Shown: positions 26,080-34,863, numbered from the stretch's first letter. The stretch: 64,000 bases of DNA from Bombilactobacillus thymidiniphilus (GCF_023380245.1 NZ_CP093365.1:1364001-1428000); one strand, 5' to 3'. Program-made: numbers and translations. The notes: a model not told the origin generated them from the sequence alone.

Positions 26080-26743
26080 ACATACTAGTGATGTTAACAA
26101 CCACTTTACCGATTATTCGCAGATTATTAACTTCGTTATAGTGATAGCTTAACGGCAAAAACTGGGCATCACTGGAATCTGGACTAAAGGTTACAGTCTG
26201 TTGTTTAACATTATTCATAAATCGTTTCACAGCCAAGTCGTTTTCATCTTGAAAGACCACAATATCACCATTATGCAAATCTGAAAAGTTATTAACTCGC
26301 AAAATAGCTATTAATGAACCATTTTCCAATACATTATTCATGGATTCACCGTTAACTCGTGTGAAAAAAATATTGGGGTTATCAGAATATTTACCTAAAA
26401 TTTCTTTAGGCAATTGTAACCGCTTGGTGTCTTCTGTGGTAAAGGGATCGACCGACTCAGGGAAACCTGCAGAGATGCCAGTGGCAAAGTAATTGTATGA
26501 CATCGTGGGCGTAATAGTTTTGACATCGGTATTGTATTGACAGATGTCAAATAAATCTTGCGGAGTAACTCCTAAAGCGCGGGCGTAGATTCGAATATCC
26601 ATTTCTGTCAGTGAACGATTTTGATTTTCGTGATTAGAGATAGTATTCTGGTTGAACCCAGTTAATTTACTGAGATTGACCTGCTTGAGTCCCTTTTGAA
26701 TTCGCAACTTACGAATCACGGGTCCGAGAATGTTTCTATTCAT
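26078..26743 (-). CDS. Orphan XRE/S24 (LexA-type) self-cleaving repressor
   Basis: This 221-residue protein has an N-terminal HTH (about 5-65: LRIQKGLKQVNLSKLTGF, then NTISNHENQNRSL) and a C-terminal S24 peptidase fold. The expected scissile Ala92-Gly93 is in SAGFPES, the nucleophile Ser134 in NGESMNN and Lys173 in LAVKRF. All elements for RecA-type autocleavage are present. The start is the ATG at 26743, with GAAGGTG upstream; a longer frame to 26791 runs into the promoter region. It is divergent from a small HTH gene in a cI/cro-like arrangement, but no phage genes surround it. It could be a domesticated lysogeny switch or a stress regulator. Confidence 0.9.
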   Translation of the reverse strand: MNRNILGPVIRKLRIQKGLKQVNLSKLTGFNQNTISNHENQNRSLTEMDIRIYARALGVTPQDLFDICQYNTDVKTITPTMSYNYFATGISAGFPESVDPFTTEDTKRLQLPKEILGKYSDNPNIFFTRVNGESMNNVLENGSLIAILRVNNFSDLHNGDIVVFQDENDLAVKRFMNNVKQQTVTFSPDSSDAQFLPLSYHYNEVNNLRIIGKVVVNITSM

Positions 26744-26808
26744 TTCATCACCTTCTGAGATGAATATATCACGTAAATAAATAAATTTCAACCTTTGTTA
26801 AAATCATA

Positions 26809-26841
26809 TTGACAAAATACATCTCTACATGAGATATTATA
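26809..26841 (+). promoter_or_regulatory. Promoter and possible operator of the small HTH gene
   Basis: TTGACA at about 26809-26814 is followed by an A+T-rich -10 region near GATATTAT. The short palindrome ATCTC-TACAT-GAGAT lies within the spacer and could be the operator of the divergent S24 repressor. Confidence 0.6.
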
Positions 26842-26863
26842 TATGAATAGGGGGCAATTTGAA

Positions 26864-27121
26864 TTGGAAAACGTTGATAAAAGTATTTTGAAAAAAGAAA
26901 TGCTACGTCCCAAAACTAATTTACGGCAAGAACGGCTAATTCGCGAATACAGTACCAGTTATATGGCTAAACTAATTGGTTTAAGCAATCGCCGTCAATA
27001 TGAGCAAAAAGAACGAGGTCGAGCGCCATTTCACGATTATGAGATGATGATCATCTCGCAAAAATTTCTGATGTCAATCAACTATTTATTTTTTGACGAT
27101 ATGGAACCCTTAGATTCATAA
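26864..27121 (+). CDS. Small HTH protein, Cro-like, divergent from the S24 repressor
   Basis: This protein of about 85 residues has NLRQERLIREYSTSYMAKLIGLSNRRQYEQKERG, in successive segments the pattern of phage HTH regulators in which a Q-YEQKERG-type loop follows the recognition helix. I prefer the TTG at 26864, placed nine bases after AGGGGG, over the ATG at 26843, which lies before that ribosome site. Together with the divergent S24 protein it resembles a cI/cro switch. Nothing phage-like follows, only pspC on the other strand. Confidence 0.75.
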   Translation: MENVDKSILKKEMLRPKTNLRQERLIREYSTSYMAKLIGLSNRRQYEQKERGRAPFHDYEMMIISQKFLMSINYLFFDDMEPLDS

Positions 27122-27165
27122 TAAACAAAAAAGTCTCACCTGACTAGTAAGATTTGTTAGCATGA

Positions 27166-27357
27166 TTAATTGTATGGATTTTTCATCAAAAGTAATAAGA
27201 CAAAATAAGCAAGTATAAAGATAACATGGAAACAGATGGTAGCTAAAACCCAAATTATCCTTAAGACATTAGCATTCCAATCGAAGTAATCAGCTAAACC
27301 GCCTAGAACACCACCAAAAACGCGATTAGTTGCTGAACGATAAATATTAATATGCAT
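27166..27357 (-). CDS. PspC-domain membrane protein
   Basis: This 63-residue protein is one PspC domain: RSATNRVFGGVLGGLADYFDWN, in two blocks, followed by a hydrophobic stretch (about 30-58) that spans the membrane. Short PspC proteins are common in lactobacilli and are linked to envelope stress, though here there is no accompanying regulator. AGGAG is eight bases before the ATG. It ends about 45 bases from the convergent HTH gene. Confidence 0.88.
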   Translation of the reverse strand: MHINIYRSATNRVFGGVLGGLADYFDWNANVLRIIWVLATICFHVIFILAYFVLLLLMKNPYN

Positions 27358-27428
27358 CTAACCACTCCTATTTTTTTACTAGTTTATCATTTTTATAACA
27401 AAAGAACATTTATTTTACTTAATTGTTG

Positions 27429-27495
27429 TATAATTAATATCCTTGGCAGGGGCACAATTGACGTCTAACTTTTAAATTAAAGTTAGGCGTTTTTA
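27429..27495 (+). ncRNA. Candidate small RNA: promoter plus intrinsic terminator, no ORF
   Basis: A perfect TATAAT (27429-27434) is followed by about 26 bases, then a 12-bp hairpin ACGTCTAACTTT/AAAGTTAGGCGT (27461-27472 and 27479-27490) and a T-run on the plus strand. The genes on both sides are on the minus strand, so this terminator serves no visible gene. The transcript would be roughly 55 nt from near 27441. The -35 is poor. It could overlap the 3' end of the ybaK mRNA by a few bases. Confidence 0.4.
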
Positions 27496-27963
27496 TTCGG
27501 GATTATTGATGGCAAAACTACCAAATTGTCCATCAACCAATTGCGCCACAGTAATAGCATCAATTTCCACGGAATGACCTATTTTACCAGCAGAGACAAT
27601 GATGTTTTGGTCAATAAGTGCTTGCTTATCAAAATAAATGGGATAATTGTGTTGCTCGCGAATACCAATTGGGCTATTAGCACCATGTTCAAATCCGGAT
27701 GTAGCTTGCAAATTTTTAAGAGGTACCATAGCCACTTTTTTATTGCCAGAAATTTTGGCTAACATTTTATAACTTAAGTGTTTGCTTAGTGGCAAAACGC
27801 CAACTAATGGACCAGTATTATTACCTGTTAAAACCAATGTTTTGTAAACACGTTCTTTATCAATTTTGTTTTTTGTAAAGGGTGTGAAAGATTGATATGA
27901 GATGTTTTGCTTGTCCAGGATTTTTTCCACAAGTGTTTTAGCTAATTTTTTCTTTTTTGACAT
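27493..27963 (-). CDS. ybaK: YbaK-type aminoacyl-tRNA deacylase (Cys-tRNA(Pro) editing)
   Basis: This 156-residue protein is a stand-alone YbaK/ProX editing domain that hydrolyses Cys mischarged on tRNA-Pro. Family features are KTLVLTGNN near residue 40, VGVLPLSKHLSYKMLAKISG, and the conserved GFEHGANSPIGI loop followed by YPIYFD and ISAGKIG-like VSAGKIGHSVEI. The ATG at 27963 has GGAG about 14 bases upstream, a longer spacing than usual. It is monocistronic and divergent from the prmA operon. Confidence 0.93.
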   Translation of the reverse strand: MSKKKKLAKTLVEKILDKQNISYQSFTPFTKNKIDKERVYKTLVLTGNNTGPLVGVLPLSKHLSYKMLAKISGNKKVAMVPLKNLQATSGFEHGANSPIGIREQHNYPIYFDKQALIDQNIIVSAGKIGHSVEIDAITVAQLVDGQFGSFAINNPE

Positions 27964-28041
27964 AATATAATGATATTCTCCTCTGCTACTCTTTATCTAT
28001 AATATAATAGATTACATAATAATTTTTAATTGAGGTTATTG

Positions 28042-28206
28042 ATGTTTAAAATCAACAGGAAAAAGAAAATTGATTTACATGAACAAGATTTTGCTAAAAT
28101 AGCTGCGCGGGTCCGGCAAGATGATCAACAAATGCAATTAGTGCAAAAACGTTTTGCACCGTTAAGTAAGAACGGTAGCCAGAATAAAAATAAAAAGGAA
28201 AGATAA
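28042..28206 (+). CDS. Short basic protein (54 aa) upstream of prmA
   Basis: An ORF of 54 codons with TGAGG nine bases before its ATG ends 4 bases before the prmA ATG. Its last codons (AAAAAGGAAAGA) serve as the prmA ribosome site. The product starts MFKINRKKKIDLHEQDF and is lysine/arginine/glutamine-rich with one likely amphipathic helix (FAKIAARVRQDDQQMQLVQK) and no membrane segment. I do not recognise it. Its position and ribosome site suggest a genuine translated leader gene of the prmA operon, perhaps coupling translation. Confidence 0.6.
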   Translation: MFKINRKKKIDLHEQDFAKIAARVRQDDQQMQLVQKRFAPLSKNGSQNKNKKER

Positions 28207-28210
28207 TATT

Positions 28211-29074
28211 ATGACAGAAAAACGTTGGAGTCAGCTACAAATTATTACGGCGCCCCAAAATTTTGAGATTATTACCAATGCTTTGATTATTCAAGAAATC
28301 AATGGCATTGAAAATCTACCACAAGATACTGGATTGGCTATTTATTTGCCGGAAAAAAGTTTAACAGCAGCTTGGTTTGACCAACTAACCCAACTTTTAA
28401 CAGAGTGGGGATTATCTTCCAATCAATATAATTTTAAAGTTACCACTGATGTTGATATGCATTGGGGTTCTAGTTGGCAGCCTTACTATCAAGTAGTTCC
28501 TATAACACATTTTATGGCTATTGTTCCTTCTTGGCAACGCGACCAAGTTAAATCAAACTACGATATTTTGATTAATCCTGAGGAGTCGTTTGGCACAGGT
28601 GAACATCCGACTACTAAGTTGTGTTTGCAGGCGCTGGAACAAATTGTTGATCGGCAACAAAAAATGATTGATGTAGGTACAGGAACCGGTGTTTTGGCGA
28701 TTGCGGGCTATAAATTAGGCATTCCTAAAATTTATGGTTACGACTTAGAAGAATCTGCAGTTCAAGTGGCTCGAGCTAATTTTGCTTTAAATAGTTCTAA
28801 TACAACAGCTTTTGTCGTTCAGCAGAATTCCTTGTTAGATGGGATTGATCAAAAAGCTGATTTAATCGTCGCTAATATGTTAATTAAACCGATCAAGGCT
28901 TTAATTCCCCAATTGGCAACTCACTTAATAGCTAAAGGGCAAGTGATTATTTCTGGTATTTTGCCAACGCAAGTAGCACAAGTTAGTGCTTTACTTTTAA
29001 AACAACAAATTAAAGTGCAACAAACTACTTGTACTGCTGACTGGGCTTGTTTAATTGCCCAAAAAGAGGTGTAA
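28211..29074 (+). CDS. prmA: Ribosomal protein L11 methyltransferase PrmA
   Basis: This 287-residue SAM-dependent enzyme trimethylates L11. It has an N-terminal substrate-recognition domain, then INPEESFGTGEHPTTKLCL near residue 118, a PrmA hallmark. The SAM site is IDVGTGTGVLAIAGYKLG, and VANMLIKPI matches the NPPF-like motif (ANxL). Length is slightly short for the family. rsmE follows 4 bases after the stop. The prmA-rsmE-relA-dtd order is typical of Firmicutes. Confidence 0.95.
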   Translation: MTEKRWSQLQIITAPQNFEIITNALIIQEINGIENLPQDTGLAIYLPEKSLTAAWFDQLTQLLTEWGLSSNQYNFKVTTDVDMHWGSSWQPYYQVVPITHFMAIVPSWQRDQVKSNYDILINPEESFGTGEHPTTKLCLQALEQIVDRQQKMIDVGTGTGVLAIAGYKLGIPKIYGYDLEESAVQVARANFALNSSNTTAFVVQQNSLLDGIDQKADLIVANMLIKPIKALIPQLATHLIAKGQVIISGILPTQVAQVSALLLKQQIKVQQTTCTADWACLIAQKEV

Positions 29075-29078
29075 ATCA

Positions 29079-29822
29079 ATGCAACAGCTTTTTGTTAAAC
29101 AGTCTTTAGCTGATCAGCAGCAATTGACTTTACAAGATGAAACTTATCAGCATTTGATTAAGGTTTTGCACATGCGAGTTAATGATCACTTTCAGATAGT
29201 GGATGCTAATCAAATGACTTTTATAGCACAAATTATGCAAATTAATTCAACTAGTTTTACAGCCCAATTAACTGAGCAAGTCAGTTTAAGTACGGAATTA
29301 CCAGTAAAAGTCAGCATTGCTTGTGCCTTATCCAAAAAGGATAAAATTGAAATGATTGCTCAAAAGGCGACAGAATTGGGTGTTAGTGAATTAATCTTTT
29401 TTGAATCGCGCTACTCTATTATGAAATGGAAAAAAGAGCAACAAGTCAAAAAAGTGGCGCGTTTACAGCAAATTGTAACCGCTGCTGCACAACAATCTAA
29501 GCGGTTATATGTTCCAAAAGTAAAATACTATAATAATTTTGCAGATTTATTAAATTATGAAGCCGATTATCGGCTGGTCGCTTATGAAGAATCAGCTAAA
29601 AACGGCGAAAGTGCCCAATTAAAGCAAGTTTTTCGTAAAATTCAACATCAACAATCAATTTTATGTTTATTCGGTCCAGAAGGTGGTTTTCATGTTGAAG
29701 AAATTGCCCAATTAGTGCAGAATAGCTATATTAAGTGTGCCCTAGGTCCACGAATTTTAAGAGCTGAAACAGCACCTTTGTACTTTTTGAGTGCGCTCTC
29801 TTACCAAATCGAATTAAATTAA
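29079..29822 (+). CDS. rsmE: 16S rRNA (uracil(1498)-N(3))-methyltransferase RsmE
   Basis: This 247-residue SPOUT methyltransferase modifies U1498 in the decoding region of 16S rRNA. An N-terminal PUA-like region (HLIKVLHMRVNDHF) leads to the knotted SPOUT domain with KKDKIEMIAQKATELGV, IVTAAAQQSKRLY, LFGPEGGF and LGPRILRAETAPL, all diagnostic. The ATG at 29079 has AGAGGTG upstream; eight upstream in-frame codons overlap prmA. Confidence 0.96.
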   Translation: MQQLFVKQSLADQQQLTLQDETYQHLIKVLHMRVNDHFQIVDANQMTFIAQIMQINSTSFTAQLTEQVSLSTELPVKVSIACALSKKDKIEMIAQKATELGVSELIFFESRYSIMKWKKEQQVKKVARLQQIVTAAAQQSKRLYVPKVKYYNNFADLLNYEADYRLVAYEESAKNGESAQLKQVFRKIQHQQSILCLFGPEGGFHVEEIAQLVQNSYIKCALGPRILRAETAPLYFLSALSYQIELN

Positions 29823-29834
29823 GGAATATTAACT

Positions 29835-30179
29835 TTGAAAAATATTATTAAAACATGTTGGAATTCAAACTATTGTAAAATTATTTTAGCTACCTTATTT
29901 TCCACTCTGACTTTACCATTAATTTTCAATGCATTGTCAATCGCCACTATTTGGCGTGTGGGAATCTTATTTTTATTAGTCAATTTGATCGTATCAGCTA
30001 TTTTTGGAACGTGGATTAAGCATACCAAACAACCTAAATGGACTTTCCTAATTTTACCATTATCCTTTTTGTTGTTAATTTTAGTGCGCTATCCGAAACA
30101 TATCTACGTTTACTTATTTCTGCTTTTATATCTGTTAGTGGAATATTTAGCTTTCTTGTTAGCAGATAGCAAGAAATAA
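29835..30179 (+). CDS. Small integral membrane protein
   Basis: This 114-residue protein has about four hydrophobic segments (near residues 15-34, 39-60, 69-86 and 88-108) joined by short basic loops. No catalytic motif is visible and I do not recognise the family. The TTG start at 29835 has AAGGAA upstream. It lies between rsmE and relA and is probably co-transcribed. Confidence 0.75.
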   Translation: MKNIIKTCWNSNYCKIILATLFSTLTLPLIFNALSIATIWRVGILFLLVNLIVSAIFGTWIKHTKQPKWTFLILPLSFLLLILVRYPKHIYVYLFLLLYLLVEYLAFLLADSKK

Positions 30180-30204
30180 CTAGCTAAACTTTTTAGGGAA
30201 GAGG

Positions 30205-32427
30205 GTGCGCATTATTTCTAAGGAGAAAGTTTATACAGCACAAGAAGTTTTTGATTTATGTGCAACTTATATGAACCAACGACACGTTGATTACATCAAA
30301 AAAGCGTATGAAATGGCAGCTTATGTTCAGCATGATCAAAAACGAGCTTCTGGAGAAGCTTATATTGTTCATCCGACACAAGTAGCAGCTATTTTAGCGC
30401 AACTAAAGATGGATCCAGATACTGTATCGGCGGGCTTTTTACATGACGTGGTGGAAGATACCAAGGTTACTTCGGCTGATGTACGAGAACTATTTGGTGA
30501 TGATGTCGCTAATATTGTGGAAGGTGTTACTAAAATTTCCAAATACAAATACGACTCACATCAACAATTACTAGCTGCTAATCATCGTAAAATGTTATTA
30601 GCTACAGCTAAAGATATGCGCGTAATCATGGTTAAATTAGCTGATCGCTTGCATAATATGCGTACGTTGAATTTTTTGCGTCCAGAAAAACAGCGGCGAA
30701 TTGCTAATGAAACTTTAGAAATTTATGCCCCATTAGCTGATCGTTTGGGGATTAGTACTATTAAGTGGGAGCTGGAAGACTTATCTTTACGTTATTTAAA
30801 TCCTCAACAATATTATCGTATTGTACATTTAATGAATTCTAAACGCACTCAGCGTGAGACGTATGTCAAAAATGCGATTGCACAAGTACGTGAAAATATT
30901 GCTCAACTAAATTTGGATTATGACATTAGTGGACGTGCTAAGCATATTTATTCCATCTATAAGAAAATGCAAGATAAGCATAAAAAATTTGCTGAGCTTT
31001 ATGATTTGATCGCTATTCGAATTATGGTGCGTTCAGTTCGGGATTGTTACAGCGTTTTGGGCAATATTCATGCCAAATGGAAGCCAATGCCCGGACGATT
31101 TAAAGATTATATTGCAGTGCCTAAAGTCAATGGATACCAATCTTTGCATACGACGGTCATTGGACCTCAGGGGCGCCCTCTAGAAGTGCAAATCCGTACT
31201 TATGAAATGCATGAAATTGCTGAATATGGGGTAGCAGCGCACTGGGCTTATAAAGAAGGACACCAAAGCAAAGTTAGTTTAGACAACAATGATCATCAAA
31301 TTGATGTTTTCCGTGAAATTATGGAAATTCAGGAAGACTCAGTTAATGATGCTGATTTTATGCAAAGTGTTAAAGGCGATATTTTCAGTGATCGTGTCTA
31401 TGTTTTCACTCCACGAGGCGAAGTATTTGAATTGCCAAAAGGTTCAGTACCATTAGATTTTGCTTATCAAATCCATACGGAAGTTGGCAACCACACTACG
31501 GGTGTGAAAGTCAATGGCAAAATGGTGCCACTGGATTATAAATTGCGTAATGGCGACATTGTTGAACTATTAACGCAATCTAATGCTACTCCAAGTCGTG
31601 ATTGGGATAGTTTAGTTTATACTTCCCGGGCACGTAATAAGATTCGGCGCTATTTCAAAAGTGTCGATCGTAAGCATAACATTGAGACAGGACGAGCAAA
31701 ATTAGAACGTGAATTATTAGATCGCAATTTGGCACCAAAACATTATTTGAATAAAAAAGTTCTGCAAATAGCTTTAGATCGCTATAATTTTACCACTGAA
31801 GATGAATTGATGGCAGCAGTCGGTTATGGAGAACTTTCACCCATTGGAATAGTCAATCGCTTGACCGATGCTGAGCGAAAAAAAACTGAGCAGCGGCAAC
31901 AAATGGAACTGGAGCAACAAATAATGACGGAAAATACTTCGCCAACTGATAGTTCTGTAGAATTAGAGCAATCTAAAGAAACTGATGATCGTGAAATTCG
32001 GATTCAAGGTATCGATAATTTGCTTATTCATATGGGCAAATGTTGTACACCCATTCCGGGGGATCCAATTGTTGGATATATAACTAAAGGGCGTGGTGTT
32101 ACCATTCATCGTAAAAATTGCCCTAACATTGATAATGAGGAAATTAGTCGCTTAATTGAAGCTAATTGGGGTAATGTGCACAATCATCAGTATATCGTGA
32201 AGTTAGAAATTTTTGGTTATAATCGCAATGGTCTTTTAACAGATGTTTTGCAACTGGTCAATAAGCATACTGACTTATTGTCAGGGGTCAATGGGCGTAT
32301 TGATCAAGATCGGATGGCACATATTTCTTTGTCGGTGCGGGTACGTAATTTAAACCATTTGAAAGATATTATGACGAAAATAAATAATATTCCAGATGTT
32401 TATGATATCCAGCGTGTAATTAATTGA
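30205..32427 (+). CDS. relA: Bifunctional (p)ppGpp synthetase/hydrolase, RelA/SpoT homologue
   Basis: This 740-residue long RSH protein governs the stringent response. The HD hydrolase domain (about 30-190) has FLHDVVEDT and KLADRLHNMRTL. The synthetase domain (about 230-350) has FKDYIAVPKVNGYQSLHT and LEVQIRT. A TGS domain (about 390-450; VFTPRGEVFELPKGSVPLDFAY) and a C-terminal Cys/ACT region (CCTPIPGDPIVGYITKGRGV) follow. The start is the GTG at 30205, immediately after AGGGAAGAGG. dtd follows 7 bases downstream, the usual linkage. Confidence 0.97.
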   Translation: MRIISKEKVYTAQEVFDLCATYMNQRHVDYIKKAYEMAAYVQHDQKRASGEAYIVHPTQVAAILAQLKMDPDTVSAGFLHDVVEDTKVTSADVRELFGDDVANIVEGVTKISKYKYDSHQQLLAANHRKMLLATAKDMRVIMVKLADRLHNMRTLNFLRPEKQRRIANETLEIYAPLADRLGISTIKWELEDLSLRYLNPQQYYRIVHLMNSKRTQRETYVKNAIAQVRENIAQLNLDYDISGRAKHIYSIYKKMQDKHKKFAELYDLIAIRIMVRSVRDCYSVLGNIHAKWKPMPGRFKDYIAVPKVNGYQSLHTTVIGPQGRPLEVQIRTYEMHEIAEYGVAAHWAYKEGHQSKVSLDNNDHQIDVFREIMEIQEDSVNDADFMQSVKGDIFSDRVYVFTPRGEVFELPKGSVPLDFAYQIHTEVGNHTTGVKVNGKMVPLDYKLRNGDIVELLTQSNATPSRDWDSLVYTSRARNKIRRYFKSVDRKHNIETGRAKLERELLDRNLAPKHYLNKKVLQIALDRYNFTTEDELMAAVGYGELSPIGIVNRLTDAERKKTEQRQQMELEQQIMTENTSPTDSSVELEQSKETDDREIRIQGIDNLLIHMGKCCTPIPGDPIVGYITKGRGVTIHRKNCPNIDNEEISRLIEANWGNVHNHQYIVKLEIFGYNRNGLLTDVLQLVNKHTDLLSGVNGRIDQDRMAHISLSVRVRNLNHLKDIMTKINNIPDVYDIQRVIN

Positions 32428-32434
32428 GGTTCTT

Positions 32435-32872
32435 ATGAAAGTTTTATTGCAACGAGTTCAACAAGCACAAGTCATGATTGACGACAGCATATATTCGCAA
32501 ATTGGTGTTGGTCTTTTGTTGTTTGTAGGTTTTGGTCAAAATGATGGTATTTCACAAATTGATTATTTAGTGCATAAAATAGTCAATAGTCGTATTTTTA
32601 CTGATGATACAGGCAAGTTGAATAAATCTGTTCAAGACATTAACGGTGAGATTTTATCAGTTTCCCAATTTACACTATATGCTGATACGAAAAAGGGCAA
32701 CCGTCCTAGTTTTACGAAAGCTCTAGCACCTGGTCGAGCAACTATTTTGTATGATGACTTTAATCAAAAATTAAAAAACACAGGCTTAAGGGTTCAAACC
32801 GGTATTTTTGGTGCCGATATGCAAATTGGGTTAGTCAATGATGGACCATTAACTTTAATGTTGGAGAGGTAG
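32435..32872 (+). CDS. dtd: D-aminoacyl-tRNA deacylase
   Basis: This 145-residue enzyme removes D-amino acids and Gly mischarged on tRNA. The two hallmark motifs are present: SQFTLYADTKKGNRPSF (SQxxL) near residue 78 and NDGPLTLML (GP motif) at the C-terminus. GAGG is six bases before the ATG. It is coupled to relA upstream, with a HAD phosphatase directly after. Confidence 0.97.
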   Translation: MKVLLQRVQQAQVMIDDSIYSQIGVGLLLFVGFGQNDGISQIDYLVHKIVNSRIFTDDTGKLNKSVQDINGEILSVSQFTLYADTKKGNRPSFTKALAPGRATILYDDFNQKLKNTGLRVQTGIFGADMQIGLVNDGPLTLMLER

Positions 32873-32879
32873 TTATCGC

Positions 32880-33512
32880 GTGGTTTTGAAAAATGCAATT
32901 TGGGATTATGATGGAACTTTAGCGGACACTTATGCTGGTATTTTAAAAAGCTTAATATCTACTTTAAATCACTTTGGACAAGTTAATCTGCAAGAAGAAG
33001 CTTTATATCGAGAAATTAAATTGTTTTCAGTGACGCAAGTTTTGCAACATTGTGCTAAAAAGCAACAGATTGATTTTTTACAGGTGCAAGATTTTTATCG
33101 TCGATTGGATCATCAGGCGCAAGAAAATGTGGTTCTATATCCGCAAGCAATCCAAGTTTTGCAAGCTGTTGTGTCAAGTGGGGGCAGTAATTATTTATTA
33201 ACACATCGCGATGAGCAAGCCAAACAATTATTACAAAAACAAGGTATTGCGCCACTGTTTAAACGAGTAATTACTGCAGCTGATGAATTTGCTCGCAAAC
33301 CAGATCCTGCGGCAATTAATTATTTAGTGTTGAAAGATAATTTGAATTTAGCACAAACGGCGATGATTGGTGATCGTTCCTTAGATATTTTGGCGGGGAA
33401 AAATGCCCAAGTCCAAACAATTTATTTTGATGTTGATCATTTGCATGACAGTGCACAAGCAGACTTTGTGGTCGAACAGTTAAAGCAAATTGAGTTGTTA
33501 TTCAACAAATAA
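32880..33512 (+). CDS. HAD-family hydrolase (phosphoglycolate-phosphatase-like)
   Basis: This 210-residue HAD phosphatase shows motif I WDYDGTLADT (nucleophile Asp about residue 10; the usual Phe is Tyr), motif II in YLLTHRD, the Lys in FARKPDP and motif IV MIGDRSLDI. The helical cap between residues 15 and 80 fits the beta-phosphoglucomutase/Gph subfamily. The substrate cannot be read from sequence. It starts at the GTG at 32880, 8 bases after dtd, and a terminator ends the operon. Confidence 0.9.
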   Translation: MVLKNAIWDYDGTLADTYAGILKSLISTLNHFGQVNLQEEALYREIKLFSVTQVLQHCAKKQQIDFLQVQDFYRRLDHQAQENVVLYPQAIQVLQAVVSSGGSNYLLTHRDEQAKQLLQKQGIAPLFKRVITAADEFARKPDPAAINYLVLKDNLNLAQTAMIGDRSLDILAGKNAQVQTIYFDVDHLHDSAQADFVVEQLKQIELLFNK

Positions 33513-33539
33513 AAAACTTCGCTTCGAGCGAAGTTTTTT
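33511..33539. terminator. Bidirectional terminator between the HAD gene and the amidase
   Basis: AAAAAACTTCGCT (33511-33523) pairs perfectly with AGCGAAGTTTTTT (33527-33539) around a TCG loop. A- and T-runs on both sides serve both convergent genes. Confidence 0.92.
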
Positions 33540-34863
33540 ATTTGAAGTATTCTACTAGACCTTTAAAAATACTATCAGCTAGCTGCTCTTGATATTGTGA
33601 GCTACTGATTTTTTTGAAGTCATGTTTGCTACTCAAATAGCCACCTTCAATCAAAATAGCTGGTTGTTCATTTTCACGTGTCACTTCATAATTACCAAAA
33701 TGTGTTCCGCGGTTAGGTAAGCTAATTTGAGTGAGCTTTTGATTGATACAATCAGCTAGCCGTTTATCTTTATCAGGATAATAATAATAAGTGGTGGTTC
33801 CTGAAGCTTGTTTATTATTGCTAGAATCAAAGTGCAAGCTAATGAAAGCATCGGCGTTGAGTTTATTGGCTGTTCGCGCGCGAGTGGCTAAACGGGTATC
33901 ACTATCGCTGTCACGTGTCATTACTACATTAGCCCCAGCTTGTTGTAATTTTTGCTGTAATAATTGTGCTGTTTTGAGAGTATAAGTTTTTTCATATTTT
34001 TTATTGGCACTTATTGCCCCTGTATCACGCCCACCGTGCCCTGGATCAATTACAATAGTGGCTTCAGAAAGTTGCGTAGCGGCTGTCTTGATAGCATGCT
34101 CAGTATCAGAAATAGAAACCATGCCACTGTCAATGTAACCTTCTAGACCAGAATTTAGCCGAATTTTGTAAAATTTACCGCTCTTACCTAAATAAGGCAG
34201 TGTTGTTTGATCGGTAACATGTGCGATAACTTTACCGGAATCATTAGGTAAGCGGAGAATTTTTGTGTTATTTTGCAAAGTTGTGACCGATTTAATGTCT
34301 ACTTCAGTTTGTTTAGCGTTATCTTTTTGATTCTTAATATTACCAGGGACTTTATCCGTAATAATCATTTCAGAGTTAGGAATCCAACCAACCGTATTAT
34401 TGTATAAAATTTGACTCCAGTCATTTTGTGAATAGACAATATTGACTTTTTGTGATTGAGATAATGTACCTAAGACTTCTGAATCTTGTTCGGGATATTT
34501 TTGAACGTTTGTATTCGGGGCTTTGATTACACCGACTGAATTACTGTTAGTATTGGCATCATCGTTATCAATTAGCCAACTTGCCACCCAACCAATTTTA
34601 TCTTGTGCTAGCCGGACTTGGTACCACTGATCTTTTTCACTGAGAATAGTCAGTGTTTCCCCGCGCTTGATTTGAGTCATGGTATCGTATGATAATCCTG
34701 GACCCATGCGCACATTCAAAAAATTAGCTTGCACAGTTACTTTATTAGCTTGTGCTGCTGTGTAAGTGGCACCTGCTGAAATCAACAAGAGGATTGAAAT
34801 AGCCAATACCTTCCAATAACTATGATTAGTGTGGTGCAAAAAAATGTTAAGCCATTTATTCAT
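33538..34863 (-). CDS. N-acetylmuramoyl-L-alanine amidase with three SH3 repeats
   Basis: This is a secreted or membrane-anchored cell-wall hydrolase of 441 residues. A signal/anchor (about 18-38) precedes three bacterial SH3-like domains: VQANFLNVRMGPGLSYDTM near 45, APNTNVQKYPEQDSEVLG near 115 and NNTKILRLPNDSGKVI near 200. The C-terminal amidase_3 domain (about 260-440) has zinc ligands in IVIDPGHGGRDTGA, SLHFDSS and a catalytic Glu in ILIEGGYLSS. It cleaves the amide bond between MurNAc and L-Ala. The ATG at 34863 follows AGGATG suitably; an ATG 9 bases earlier is too close to the AGG. Confidence 0.93.
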   Translation of the reverse strand: MNKWLNIFLHHTNHSYWKVLAISILLLISAGATYTAAQANKVTVQANFLNVRMGPGLSYDTMTQIKRGETLTILSEKDQWYQVRLAQDKIGWVASWLIDNDDANTNSNSVGVIKAPNTNVQKYPEQDSEVLGTLSQSQKVNIVYSQNDWSQILYNNTVGWIPNSEMIITDKVPGNIKNQKDNAKQTEVDIKSVTTLQNNTKILRLPNDSGKVIAHVTDQTTLPYLGKSGKFYKIRLNSGLEGYIDSGMVSISDTEHAIKTAATQLSEATIVIDPGHGGRDTGAISANKKYEKTYTLKTAQLLQQKLQQAGANVVMTRDSDSDTRLATRARTANKLNADAFISLHFDSSNNKQASGTTTYYYYPDKDKRLADCINQKLTQISLPNRGTHFGNYEVTRENEQPAILIEGGYLSSKHDFKKISSSQYQEQLADSIFKGLVEYFK

